From: Pseudoalteromonas luteoviolacea H33-S
GTDB lineage: Bacteria; Pseudomonadota; Gammaproteobacteria; Enterobacterales; Alteromonadaceae
Assembly: GCF_001625695.1 (NCBI RefSeq)
Contig: NZ_AUXY01000052.1
Location: 1-64,000, forward strand
Direction of reading: 5' to 3'
DNA length: 64,000 nt
Shown here one piece after another: positions 35,595 through 44,521 of the stretch. The notes below the pieces were generated by a model. The model was not told where the DNA came from. It ran no database searches and saw only the letters and a list, made by a program, of their open reading frames with translations. A program made the position numbers and the translations under genes. The first letter of the stretch is position 1. The number at the start of each line of letters is the position of its first letter.

Positions 35595-35921
35595 ATGACA
35601 ACAGCGACGCGTACAAAGGATATTACGCCTTTAGACTCAATCACATTTAAAATCCTCATAGATGACCAACCTATTACCGCTTGTGAAGGCGAAACAGTCC
35701 TCTCAGTATTGCAGGCGGCAGACGTTAAGCAAGTATGTGAAAACGACAGAAAAGTCGTCACGGGCGGGTATTGTGCAATGGGCGTATGCCATTGCTGTCA
35801 TGTAAAGGTGAATAAACGATACAAGCAAAGAGCCTGTCAGACCCTAGTTGAACCCAATATGCAGGTCGAAACTTTAAGTAATCGGTTTAAAGATGTGGGG
35901 ATTGATCATGAAAAAGTCTAA
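35595..35921 (+). CDS. hcnA: Hydrogen cyanide synthase subunit HcnA
   Basis: HcnA is the small [2Fe-2S] subunit of the membrane-associated HCN synthase, which oxidises glycine to HCN and CO2. The 108-residue product has the ferredoxin-type cluster pattern in GYCAMGVCHCCHVKVN with the later Cys in RACQTLVEPNMQVETLSNRF; these blocks match Pseudomonas HcnA closely. ATG at 35595 follows AAAGGT. It overlaps hcnB by 14 bp. A related family serves hydroxyproline dehydrogenases, but the three subunits together fit HCN synthase better. Confidence 0.83.
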   Translation: MTTATRTKDITPLDSITFKILIDDQPITACEGETVLSVLQAADVKQVCENDRKVVTGGYCAMGVCHCCHVKVNKRYKQRACQTLVEPNMQVETLSNRFKDVGIDHEKV

Positions 35922-37311
35922 TCCTGTTGTGATTGTGGGTGGGGGGCCTTCTGGTACGGCCGCAGCAGCCATGCTTGGAAAGTACCAAATCCCATCTATT
36001 ATCATTGATGAGACCTCTAAAATCGGCGGAGTTATCTACCGTGGACCACTTAGAAATACAGCCACACTGCCGCATTTGGACGATAATTTACAGCGCGCTA
36101 TGAGTGCTTTGCGCACTCGTTATGAAAAGCATAAATCGTTCATTGAACTCAAGTTACAAACTCGTGTACTGGGGCCTGAAGGTGATCAGCATTTATTATT
36201 GAGTGAAGGCGGGGGGCTGACCACGTTAGAGCACAATGAACTGATCTTAGCTACGGGTTGTCATGAGCGCAGTGTCCCTTTTCCTGGCTGGCAGTTACCT
36301 GGGGTCATGTTACTGGGCGGTGTGCAATTACAAATCAAAAGTGGTCTGGTAAAGCCAGGCAGTAAAATGGCTTTATTGGGCACGGGTCCACTATTACCCT
36401 TAGTGGCGTGTCAGCTGCATAAAGCGGGTGTTGATGTCGTGGGTGTTTACGAAGCGAGCGCCTTTAACAAACTCGCCAAAGAAGCGGTGGCCTTATTACA
36501 CAAGCCAAAACTGACACTCAATGGCCTAAGCATGATGAGCTACTTGAAAAAGCATCAAATTCTTTTTCACTACGGTTACGGCATTGTCAGCGCACAAGGA
36601 GATAAATATCTAGAGCAAGTGTCAGTCGCGCCCTATGATGACCAGTGGCGCCCTGATAGGAGTCAGGCCAAGCCATTAGACGTGGATGCGATTGGTGTCG
36701 GCTATGGTTTTGTTGCACGCACTCAATTGGCTATGTTACTCGGTATTGAACATGATTATTCTAAAGTAAGTGGTTACATACCTAAACTTGATGATAATTA
36801 TCAAAGTAGTCAAAAAAATACGTATGTGGTTGGTGATAGCAGTGGCTTGCTGGGGGCAGATGCTGCGATTTGTGAAGGGCAGATAGCGGCGCTCAACATT
36901 GTGCATCAACGTGGCCTGCTAGACAGTGCGACTATGGAAAAAGAAAGGCGCAAAATAGAGCGCAAACATGCGCGTATCAAGCGTTTTCGATTTGGCTTTG
37001 ACCGCTTTAGTGCGCGTCAAACGGGGTTATTGGATTTGCCTCAAGACGATACGGTTGTGTGTCGTTGTGAGCAAGCAACTAAAAAGCAGCTGACTGATGC
37101 CATCGCTGAGGGTGTGAAAGACTTAACAACACTGAAAATGCGTACTCGGATTGGTATGGGTGACTGTCAGGGGAAAACATGCAGTAGCTATGCCCTTGAT
37201 TTACTCCATCAGGCCGGACATGACAAAAATACCGGGGTAATAAAACCTCGATTCCCGCTTGATCCTATCCCTTTTACTTTTATGGAAGAAACGCTAAATG
37301 AACAAGTATGA
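35908..37311 (+). CDS. hcnB: Hydrogen cyanide synthase subunit HcnB
   Basis: FAD/NAD(P)-type flavoprotein subunit of HCN synthase. The 467-residue product starts at MKKSNPVVIVGGGPSGTAAAAML (35908, behind GGGG) with the dinucleotide fold, has CHERSVPFPGWQLPGVMLLGG and GTGPLLPLVACQLHKAGV, and a C-terminal BFD-like [2Fe-2S] domain with CRCEQATKKQL and MGDCQGKTC (four Cys). These blocks match Pseudomonas HcnB over most of the length. It overlaps both hcnA and hcnC by 14 bp, so the operon is tightly coupled. Confidence 0.85.
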   Translation: MKKSNPVVIVGGGPSGTAAAAMLGKYQIPSIIIDETSKIGGVIYRGPLRNTATLPHLDDNLQRAMSALRTRYEKHKSFIELKLQTRVLGPEGDQHLLLSEGGGLTTLEHNELILATGCHERSVPFPGWQLPGVMLLGGVQLQIKSGLVKPGSKMALLGTGPLLPLVACQLHKAGVDVVGVYEASAFNKLAKEAVALLHKPKLTLNGLSMMSYLKKHQILFHYGYGIVSAQGDKYLEQVSVAPYDDQWRPDRSQAKPLDVDAIGVGYGFVARTQLAMLLGIEHDYSKVSGYIPKLDDNYQSSQKNTYVVGDSSGLLGADAAICEGQIAALNIVHQRGLLDSATMEKERRKIERKHARIKRFRFGFDRFSARQTGLLDLPQDDTVVCRCEQATKKQLTDAIAEGVKDLTTLKMRTRIGMGDCQGKTCSSYALDLLHQAGHDKNTGVIKPRFPLDPIPFTFMEETLNEQV

Positions 37312-38515
37312 TGTTGTAATTGCTGGTGGCGGTGCTGTAGGCGCTGCGTGTGCTTATTTTTTAAGTCGTGATACAGACTTGAAGATTGCGTTGGTTGATT
37401 TAAAAAAGTCTGGAAATGCATCCAGAGCATCTGCGGGTGGATTATGGGCCATCGGTGAGTCGGTAGGACTTGGCTGTGGTGTTATATTTTTTAAAACCTT
37501 GTCCAAACTGCACAGTGAGGCCAAAGGTGAAGAAGTGCCAACCATGCGTCCGCACCAATTACCAGATTGTTTTTTTGAATTTGCACTCAAATCCAATGAT
37601 ATGTACCCAGATTTATATGAAGAACTGCGTACCAAGCATGATGTAGATTTTAAATTTGAACGCACTGGGCTTAAGTTTATTATGTATAACCGTGAAGATG
37701 AGTTGTACGCCGACCAAATTGTCAGTGGTATTCCCCATTTAAGTGACCAGATCCGTTGGTTAGATGCAGAGCAGTTAAAATCTGAGGAGCCTTATGTTAC
37801 GCCAGATGCCATTGGCGCCATAGACTTTATTTGCGATCACCAAGTGAATCCATATCGTTTGGTTGAAGCATATACTGAAGCTGCAAGGCAAAATGGCGTT
37901 GAGCTGTTCTTAAATACTGAAATACAGTCAGTATTGAAAGAGGGAAATCGAGTGGTGGGGCTGAAAACTGCCTCGGGAGATTTACATTGTGACACGCTCG
38001 TTAATGCAACGGGGGCATGGGCTAATGAGCTGTATAAGCAGGCGACAGGTAAAGATATGCCTGTTTATCCAGTTAAAGGGCAAATTGTCTTATCAGAGCG
38101 CATGCCAAAAATTATGAATGGCTGTATCAGCACCAGTGATTGTTATATCGCGCAAAAAGACAATGGGGAGATTTTGATAGGCTCGTCCACGGAAGAAAAA
38201 GGCTTCGATACCACCAATAGCCTAGATAAGATCCAAGAATTGTCCCGTGGGGCGATGAAGTGCTTACCGATTCTCAATGAGTCTAACATCAAGCGTTGTT
38301 GGGCTGGCCTTAGACCGGGCACACCAGATGAGTTGCCTATTTTGGGTAAAGTGTCTGGTGTGGAAGGGTATCTTAATGCTTGTGGCCATTTCAGGACGGG
38401 GATTTTGACGTCGGCCATTACAGGTAAATTGATAACCGAACTCGTCACCGAACAACCAACTTCGATTGATTTGACCCCGTTTAATGTCAGTCGTTTTGAT
38501 AACGATCCCACATAA
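37298..38515 (+). CDS. hcnC: Hydrogen cyanide synthase subunit HcnC
   Basis: Glycine-oxidising FAD subunit (DAO family) of HCN synthase. The 405-residue product has N-terminal GGGAVGAACAYFLSRD, then the block ASAGGLWAIGESVGLGCGVIFF, which is near-identical in Pseudomonas HcnC, YPVKGQIVLSERMP, GCISTSDCYIAQKDNGEILIGSSTE and C-terminal WAGLRPGTPDELPILG...CGHFRTGILTSAITG. Related amino acid oxidases share the fold but not these blocks. Last gene of hcnABC, with a hairpin 18 bp later. Confidence 0.86.
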   Translation: MNKYDVVIAGGGAVGAACAYFLSRDTDLKIALVDLKKSGNASRASAGGLWAIGESVGLGCGVIFFKTLSKLHSEAKGEEVPTMRPHQLPDCFFEFALKSNDMYPDLYEELRTKHDVDFKFERTGLKFIMYNREDELYADQIVSGIPHLSDQIRWLDAEQLKSEEPYVTPDAIGAIDFICDHQVNPYRLVEAYTEAARQNGVELFLNTEIQSVLKEGNRVVGLKTASGDLHCDTLVNATGAWANELYKQATGKDMPVYPVKGQIVLSERMPKIMNGCISTSDCYIAQKDNGEILIGSSTEEKGFDTTNSLDKIQELSRGAMKCLPILNESNIKRCWAGLRPGTPDELPILGKVSGVEGYLNACGHFRTGILTSAITGKLITELVTEQPTSIDLTPFNVSRFDNDPT

Positions 38516-38532
38516 CTAAACTTACCTTTTTG

Positions 38533-38558
38533 ATGACTCATACCGCTGTGTGAGTCAT
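38533..38558 (+). terminator. Hairpin after hcnC
   Basis: ATGACTCA / TGAGTCAT, a perfect 8-bp stem with a 10-nt loop, followed by TTATTC. It is AT-moderate with a short T run, so of medium strength. Confidence 0.6.
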
Positions 38559-38693
38559 TTATTCATCTATTTACATTTTGTGACGATTTTTCAGTTTAAT
38601 TTGGTGGGTATTTTTGTGCTTTTTATCGCATCAACCTGACTTTATGAGTGAAATTGTTATCATGTAACAGTCAAATTTATATACGAGATAATA

Positions 38694-41600
38694 ATGAAAA
38701 TTAAGCACTTGTTTGCAGCGATGGCTGCTGTGCTTGGGCCGCTAGCAAGCCCTTTAGCGAGCGCCTACAGCACTGAAGATACCCGTTTATTACGATTCCC
38801 TGATATCCATAAAGAGCATGTTACTTTTGTGTACTCTGGCGATATCTATGTTGCGAATACAAATACAGGCAAAAGCACGCGTTTAACGGATCATGTTGGT
38901 TTCGAAACCTTCCCTAAGTTTTCACCTGACGGTGAAAAAATTGCCTTTGCCGCTGAATATAACGGTAGCCGCCAAATCTATGTGATTAATCGTGATGGCT
39001 CAGGTCTAAAGCAACTGACTTATTATAATGATGTCGGCCCTATGCCGCCTCGTGGTGGTTTTGATTACCGCGTTTTAGACTGGACACCAGATGGCAAGCA
39101 TATTGTTTTCCGTGCCAACCGTACACCTTGGGGCAAACGCATGGGCCGCCCTTATATGGTGCCGGTAGAAGGCGGTTTAGAGCAGCCACTTGCAATTCCT
39201 GAAGGTGGCGGCGGTATGCTGTCGGGTGATGGTAGTAAGTTTGTCTACACGCCAATTGATCGTGAGTTCCGTACTTGGAAGCGCTCACGCGGTGGTCGTG
39301 CACAAGATGTGTGGGTCTATGATTTAGACAAGAATACGTCTAAGCAATTAACGACACACCGTGCAACTGATCAGCAGCCAACTTGGGTGAATGACAGCAT
39401 TTACTTCGTCTCTGATAGAGATTACACACTGAACCTTTACAAATATCGTGAAGGCAAAAAGCCAGTCAAGATGACGGACCATAAAGAGTTTGATGTATTG
39501 TGGCCATCAGCAGGTCCTGACTCAATCGTTTATGAAAACGGTGGTTATTTATATCGCTTCAATGAAGCAAATAAAATGAACGAAAAACTGACTATCAATG
39601 TCGATGGTGTACGTAAGTCAGCACTGCCTTACACTAAGAATGTGAGCAAGTTCATTGATTCAATGGATATCTCACACGATGGCAAACGAGCGGTATTTAC
39701 AGCCCGTGGTGAGATTTTCTCTGTACCGGTGAAAAATGGCCCTACACGTAATTTGTCACATACACCAGCTGGCCGTGAAATCGCAGCAACTTGGTCGCCA
39801 AATGCGCGTTATGTCGCTTACTTAAGTGATGCAACGGGCGAGTATGAGATCTATATAAAAGATCGTGCCAATAACAATGCAGTGAAGCAGTTAACTAACA
39901 ATGGCACAATTTGGCGTTTTGACCCTATCTGGTCACCAGACAATACCAAGCTATTATTTGCAGATAAAGACCATATTATTTGGTGGTTGGATGTTGAAAG
40001 CGGTGAGCTACACAAGATTGACCGTGGTCTGCACGATGAGCGCAGCATTACACAATATACCTGGTCACCAAACAGCAAAGATTTAGTCTTTGTTAAGAAT
40101 AACGAAAATCGTTATTCATCACTATGGCACTATAACGTTGAGTCTAAGAAATTAAGCCGCTTAACAGATGATATGACGTCTGAGTCAAATCCAACATTCT
40201 CAGAAGATGGCCAGTACATTTACTTCACTTCTGAACGAGACTTTAATTTAGCATTTAGTTCGTATGAGTTTGATTATCTATTTAATAAAGCGACACGAAT
40301 TTACTCGGTAGCGGTGAATGACAGCATTCAACCTATCAACACCTTACAAAGTGATGAAACACAAATAGTTGGTGACGATAAAGCGTCAGAAGAGAAGACA
40401 GAACTGGACACCAGCATTCAAGTTGATGGCTTTATGGAACGCGTCGTGTCATTACCTGCACCTGCGGGCAATTACTCATCACTGACCGGCGTTAAAGGCG
40501 GTGTGTTGACGCTGAGCGGCGGCGCTCTGAAGCTGGTTGAAAACAAGGTCGATGGCAAAGTAAAGACTGTCGCAAAAGGTGTCAGCGAGTATAAAGTCTC
40601 TGCAAACGGCGAGCATGTGATTGCACGTGCAGGCAGCAAGTACAGTGTGATCAAACCAAAAGCGAAGCAAGATCTGAAAGCGAATCAACTTGATCTTAGC
40701 AACATGAACCTGAAAATTGACCCACGTGTTGAGTGGTCACAAATGTACACCGAAGGTTGGCGTACGTTGCGTGATTGGTTCTATGACGCAAATCACCACG
40801 GTCAAGACTGGGATGCAATCTTGAAGCGATATCAACCTATGGCCGACGCAGCAGCGCACCGCACAGATATTGATTATGTGTTGAGTGAAATTGCTGGTGA
40901 AATCAATGCGGGCCACATTTATGTGCAATCAGGTGATGAGCCAAAAGGCGAGCGTAAAAAGCATGGCTTGCTAGGTGCTGAAGTGGCAAGCCACCCTTCA
41001 GGTTTTGTCACGCTTAAGCATATCTTTAAAGGCGAAAACTGGCATGAAGACTTCCGCTCTCCACTGGGTGGGACAGGTGTGCGTGCAAGTGAAGGTGATT
41101 TCATCTTGGCGGTTAATGGTCGCAATGTGAATGAAGTCAGTAACTTTTATGAGTTACTTGAAAATACACAAGGCGAGCAAGTTGAGCTTATCCTGAGCAA
41201 ATCAACAAGCTTTGACGATAGCTGGAAAGTAACCGTTAAGCCAGTGAAGAGCGAAATCGGTCTACGTTACTTACAGTGGGTTGAAACGCGTAAAGCTTAT
41301 GTCGATGAGTTATCTGGCGGACGTATTGGCTATGTTCATTTGCCAAACACGGCATACGAAGGTAACCGTTCGATGTTCAAGAACTTTATGCCGCAAACAA
41401 CCAAAGATGCGCTGATCATTGATGACCGCTACAACGGCGGTGGTTTTATCCCTGAGCACGTGATCACTTGGTTAGCACGCAAGCCGCTTAACTATTGGAA
41501 GCGTCGTGGTGTAACACCAACAAAAACACCTCAGTTTGCTCATGATGGACCAAAAGCCATGCTGATCAATGGCTACTCAAGTTCAGGTGGCGATGCTATT

Positions 41601-41927
41601 CCTTACTACTTCCGTCAAGCGGGTCTAGGTAAGTTGATCGGGACTCGTACTTGGGGTGGCTTAATTGGTATCTCGGGTAACCCATACTTAGTTGACGGTG
41701 GTCAGGTAATTGCGGCGACATTCCGTATTCTTGACAATGATGGCAACTGGATCATTGAAAATGAAGGGGTTGTCCCAGATATCGAAGTGATTGATCGTCC
41801 AGAGCTTATTCAAGCAGGTAAAGATCCGTCAGTTGAGCGTGCGGTGAAAGAGCTATTAAAAGAGCTTGATGAAAACCCTAAAAAGAAACTTGTTGTGCCA
41901 CCAGCACCGACTAAGTTTATTGACTAA
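38694..41927 (+). CDS. Tricorn-like periplasmic S41 peptidase
   Basis: Large serine peptidase with a beta-propeller. The 1077-residue protein has a signal peptide (MKIKHLFAAMAAVLGPLASPLASA), TolB/WD40-type propeller repeats over residues 40-550 (FSPDGEKIAFA, WTPDGKHIVF, WSPNARYVAYLSD, WSPDNTKLLFA), a core region around residue 680-760 with EINAGHIYV, a PDZ domain (GVRASEGDFILAVNGRNV) and a C-terminal S41 domain with catalytic NGYSSSGGDAIPYYF and a late ENEGVVPDIEV Glu. This order is that of Tricorn protease homologues. The exported form probably degrades peptides in the periplasm. Monocistronic. Confidence 0.9.
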   Translation: MKIKHLFAAMAAVLGPLASPLASAYSTEDTRLLRFPDIHKEHVTFVYSGDIYVANTNTGKSTRLTDHVGFETFPKFSPDGEKIAFAAEYNGSRQIYVINRDGSGLKQLTYYNDVGPMPPRGGFDYRVLDWTPDGKHIVFRANRTPWGKRMGRPYMVPVEGGLEQPLAIPEGGGGMLSGDGSKFVYTPIDREFRTWKRSRGGRAQDVWVYDLDKNTSKQLTTHRATDQQPTWVNDSIYFVSDRDYTLNLYKYREGKKPVKMTDHKEFDVLWPSAGPDSIVYENGGYLYRFNEANKMNEKLTINVDGVRKSALPYTKNVSKFIDSMDISHDGKRAVFTARGEIFSVPVKNGPTRNLSHTPAGREIAATWSPNARYVAYLSDATGEYEIYIKDRANNNAVKQLTNNGTIWRFDPIWSPDNTKLLFADKDHIIWWLDVESGELHKIDRGLHDERSITQYTWSPNSKDLVFVKNNENRYSSLWHYNVESKKLSRLTDDMTSESNPTFSEDGQYIYFTSERDFNLAFSSYEFDYLFNKATRIYSVAVNDSIQPINTLQSDETQIVGDDKASEEKTELDTSIQVDGFMERVVSLPAPAGNYSSLTGVKGGVLTLSGGALKLVENKVDGKVKTVAKGVSEYKVSANGEHVIARAGSKYSVIKPKAKQDLKANQLDLSNMNLKIDPRVEWSQMYTEGWRTLRDWFYDANHHGQDWDAILKRYQPMADAAAHRTDIDYVLSEIAGEINAGHIYVQSGDEPKGERKKHGLLGAEVASHPSGFVTLKHIFKGENWHEDFRSPLGGTGVRASEGDFILAVNGRNVNEVSNFYELLENTQGEQVELILSKSTSFDDSWKVTVKPVKSEIGLRYLQWVETRKAYVDELSGGRIGYVHLPNTAYEGNRSMFKNFMPQTTKDALIIDDRYNGGGFIPEHVITWLARKPLNYWKRRGVTPTKTPQFAHDGPKAMLINGYSSSGGDAIPYYFRQAGLGKLIGTRTWGGLIGISGNPYLVDGGQVIAATFRILDNDGNWIIENEGVVPDIEVIDRPELIQAGKDPSVERAVKELLKELDENPKKKLVVPPAPTKFID

Positions 41928-41942
41928 ATAAATGCACTGTTA

Positions 41943-41973
41943 AAAAGGAGCTGAAAGGCTCCTTTTTTTATTT
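41943..41973 (+). terminator. Rho-independent terminator after the Tricorn-like gene
   Basis: AAAGGAGC / GCTCCTTT stem with a TGAAAG loop followed by a T run, 15 bp after the stop. Confidence 0.9.
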
Positions 41974-42079
41974 TTTGTAACATGACGAAAAGCCTACTCA
42001 CAGGTATTCTGTTCCATTGTGTGGTAATTTCAAGATTGATACTTAATAAAGCTCTAGGAAAATCCGATAAGGAACATTT

Positions 42080-42823
42080 ATGAAGGTTGTATTGATCACG
42101 GGTGGCAGCCGAGGTATTGGCGCTGCAACGGCCAAAAAGCTTGCGCAGCAAGGGTATGCTGTTGCCATTAACTATAAATCAAATCACCAAGCTGCCGAGC
42201 AGGTACAAAATAATATTTTATCTACTGGTGGTAAAGCCGCGCTTTTTCAGGCGGATGTGAGTGATGAGCAACAAGTGGTTGAGCTGTTTCAAGCTGTGCA
42301 ATCGCACTTTGGTCCAGTCACTCATTTAGTCAATAATGCCGGTGTCTTGACCCAGCAAATGCGGGTCGAAGAAATGACCGCTGAGCGCATTAATTGGATG
42401 CTGACGCAAAATGTCACGCCATATTTTATCTGTGCGCGTGAGGCGATTAAGCATATGCGTCAGAGTAATACGCTCAAGCAGTGTGCGATTGTGAATGTGT
42501 CATCGGCAGCATCTTATATAGGCGGTGCGAATGAGTACGTGGACTATGCTGCATCAAAAGGGGCCATCGATAGCTTTACGAGAGGCTTATCTTTGGAACT
42601 GGCAGCAGAGGGAATACGCGTGAATGGCGTTCGACCTGGATGTATTTATACCGATATTCATAAGGATGGCGGCGAGCCTAATCGCGTAGATAGAGTCGCT
42701 GATTTATTACCGCTAAAGCGCGGCGGTACATCAGAAGAAGTCGCTAACGCAATCGCCTGGCTGTTGAGCAGCGAAGCATCTTATGCGACAGGGACATTTA
42801 TTGATTTGGCTGGTGGCAAATAG
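42080..42823 (+). CDS. SDR family NAD(P)-dependent oxidoreductase
   Basis: Classical short-chain dehydrogenase of 247 residues, FabG-like. It has the cofactor motif TGGSRGIGAATAKKLAQQGYAV, NNAGV, the catalytic Ser in VNVSSAASYIGG, Tyr/Lys in DYAASKGAIDSF and the PG motif VRPGCIYT. ATG at 42080 follows AAGGA. Substrate is not predictable; the lack of fatty acid synthesis neighbours argues against the essential FabG. Its 3' end is 23 bp from a convergent orphan gene. Confidence 0.88.
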   Translation: MKVVLITGGSRGIGAATAKKLAQQGYAVAINYKSNHQAAEQVQNNILSTGGKAALFQADVSDEQQVVELFQAVQSHFGPVTHLVNNAGVLTQQMRVEEMTAERINWMLTQNVTPYFICAREAIKHMRQSNTLKQCAIVNVSSAASYIGGANEYVDYAASKGAIDSFTRGLSLELAAEGIRVNGVRPGCIYTDIHKDGGEPNRVDRVADLLPLKRGGTSEEVANAIAWLLSSEASYATGTFIDLAGGK

Positions 42824-42845
42824 CCGCCGCCCGCTTGCCGTCGAT

Positions 42846-43211
42846 TTATGTTTTTTGTGAGTAATAACTCCCCGGCTGGTAGTCGGTAATAAAAGAAATG
42901 ATATCTTTATCGTCTTTTTTAAATGCTAAGTTTTCTTTTATTAAGTCTTCTTTATTAATTGTGCTGCCCATCTGTCCGGGTTTTAGTCCAAGTTGCTTGC
43001 CTAGTTGTTCCATCTCTTTTTGCATTTTTGGCAGAATGTCATTTTTTAACTGTGAAGCTGCTTGGGCGTATCTTGCTCTTTGTTCTGGCGTGTCAGATGT
43101 TTTAGCCAGCTGTTGGAACTCCTGTATGCTTCTTTTTGTGCCTTGTACGTCACCGACTCGACCATTGTAGCCAAAATAAATATCCATCAAACCCATACTA
43201 ATCGTTTGCAT
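42846..43211 (-). CDS. Orphan protein, paralogue 1 of a tandem pair
   Basis: Unrecognised 121-residue soluble protein, start MQTISMG (43211, behind AAGGAAAACGTG). It begins with a short conserved block LMDIYFGYNGRVGDVQG, followed by a helical region (IQEFQQLAKTSDTPEQRARYAQAASQL, ILPKMQKEMEQLGKQLG) and a conserved tail GQMGSTINKEDLIKENLAFKK and ISFITDYQPGSYYS. The gene next to it (43283-43648) is a close paralogue of the same length. No signal peptide, membrane segment or known motif. Function unknown. Confidence 0.75.
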   Translation of the reverse strand: MQTISMGLMDIYFGYNGRVGDVQGTKRSIQEFQQLAKTSDTPEQRARYAQAASQLKNDILPKMQKEMEQLGKQLGLKPGQMGSTINKEDLIKENLAFKKDDKDIISFITDYQPGSYYSQKT

Positions 43212-43282
43212 CACGTTTTCCTTGTTAGCCTTACAGCTTATTTTTTTAAAATTTAGATGTTTCTTTTTATATAAAAGGTTTT

Positions 43283-43648
43283 TTACGTTTTGTTAGAGTA
43301 ATAGTTGCCGGGTTGATAGTCGGTAATAAAAGAAATGATATCTTTGTTGTCTTTTTTAAATGCTAAGTTTTCTTTTATTAAGTCTTCTTTATTAATCGTA
43401 TTACCCATCTGTCCGGGTTTTAGTCCAAGTTGTTTGCCTAATTGCTCCATTTCCTTTTGCATTTTAGGTAAAATTTCAGTCTGTACCTGAACGACAGCTT
43501 GTGAATATCGCTCTCTTTGTTCAGGCGTATCAGCTGTTTTTGCAAGCTGTTGGAACTCCTGTATATCTCTTTTCGCACCTTGTACGTCACCAACCCTGCC
43601 GTTGTAGCCAAAATAGATATCCATTAAACCGCCAGTAATTAGCTGCAT
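43283..43648 (-). CDS. Orphan protein, paralogue 2 of a tandem pair
   Basis: The 121-residue product aligns end to end with its downstream neighbour without gaps: MQLITGGLMDIYFGYNGRVGDVQG, IQEFQQLAKTADTPEQRERYSQ, ILPKMQKEMEQLGKQLGLKPGQMG, INKEDLIKENLAFKKDN, FITDYQPGNYYSNKT. Differences cluster at the extreme N terminus and in the middle (QAVVQVQTE against QAASQLKND). ATG follows AAGGA. A 71-bp gap separates it from the second copy, so the two probably form an operon. Function unknown. Confidence 0.75.
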   Translation of the reverse strand: MQLITGGLMDIYFGYNGRVGDVQGAKRDIQEFQQLAKTADTPEQRERYSQAVVQVQTEILPKMQKEMEQLGKQLGLKPGQMGNTINKEDLIKENLAFKKDNKDIISFITDYQPGNYYSNKT

Positions 43649-44051
43649 TAAGTAGTCCTTTTTAAGATATAAAAATAATTGATATAAATTGCAGCAATAA
43701 ATTTGCCAGTTTTATTTTTTGGTTGTTCAAGGTTGATTTTTTAAGAGGTGGTTTTTTGTTTTGTGACTGTTGCTTTTAAGTTGTGTTATATATGATTTTT
43801 TTTATTAAATTAAGCTGTTGGTTTTTTGATTTTATTTTGGTTTTCAGGATTGTGATTTTTTAAGTTTTTGTGTTTTATATTTTTTTAATGATTATTGTTT
43901 AATTAACGGTGATTTTTTAAGTCGTAGTAAGAATAAAAATATTTATAAACTGTGTGTTAACCATTGGCAAATAAGTATGTTTTATATACATTTTGATGTG
44001 AGAAAAGTGTTTCTCGGGTGTGAGTGGTGCATTAAAAAAGGATGTTTAAAA
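43649..44051. other. T-rich intergenic region between two divergent paralogue pairs
   Basis: About 400 bp with very high T content on the plus strand. It contains three copies of GATTTTTTAAG (43735, 43854, 43911) and several GGTTTTTTG runs. No gene longer than a few dozen codons fits. It should hold the divergent promoters of both pairs. Low GC like this often binds H-NS-type proteins. Confidence 0.6.
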
Positions 44052-44450
44052 ATGAAAAAAAGATATTTAATGGCAATTGCTGCCAGTGTTCTATCGTTTA
44101 ACAGCTTTGCAAGCTCAGTCTCTTGTTATGTTGATACAATGGCTTATGACCAACCTCGTCAAGGCAATTGTTGGGGTGGCGAGCACTATCCAGGTTTTGC
44201 GCCAGCAGTTGTGTTTAAAGTAAACGCGTCCAAGCCAGTATCAAGAGTTGACTGGGTATTCAGTGGCCAATATAGCAATGTAAGAGGTGGCACATGTACT
44301 TCTACTAGTTGTATCGTCAACGTACACGGTGGCGAAGGTGAAGTAACTGGCTGTGTAAATAGAATCTATTATAAAGACTACACATGGGCCAATGTAAATT
44401 GGTGTGCTACGGCAACGTACTACTACAGTGATGGTGGTGTTCATTATTAA
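44052..44450 (+). CDS. Small secreted Cys-rich protein, paralogue 1
   Basis: Unrecognised 132-residue exported protein. The start MKKRYLMAIA (44052, behind AAAGGATG) is chosen over an upstream frame extension; it gives a signal peptide ending SFNSFA-S. The mature chain of about 112 residues is rich in Tyr, Trp and Gly and has six Cys (VSCYVD, GNCWGG, GGTCTS, TSCIVN, TGCVNR, NWCATA), which probably form three disulfides. Conserved blocks are WGGEHYPGF, VDWVFSG and NRIYYKDYTW. It is followed 71 bp later by a close paralogue. No toxin or enzyme motif is recognised. Confidence 0.75.
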   Translation: MKKRYLMAIAASVLSFNSFASSVSCYVDTMAYDQPRQGNCWGGEHYPGFAPAVVFKVNASKPVSRVDWVFSGQYSNVRGGTCTSTSCIVNVHGGEGEVTGCVNRIYYKDYTWANVNWCATATYYYSDGGVHY

Positions 44451-44462
44451 CCTTCCCAGGTC

Positions 44463-44482
44463 CTAGCGCATAGCTGCTAGGG
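44463..44482 (+). terminator. Hairpin between the two Cys-rich genes
   Basis: CCTAGC / GCTAGG stem with an 8-nt loop, extendable with a mismatch to GGTCCTAGC / GCTAGGGCC. No T run, so it is more likely an mRNA-processing or attenuation element. Confidence 0.45.
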
Positions 44483-44521
44483 CCTATCTATATATAAAAT
44501 AAACAAAAAGGAAATTTAAAT

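Noticed and set aside
35595..38515. Reading of the three-gene operon as hydroxyproline or opine dehydrogenase
   Set aside because: The families share folds, but the conserved blocks and overlaps fit HcnABC more closely; kept as an alternative to be settled by phylogeny.
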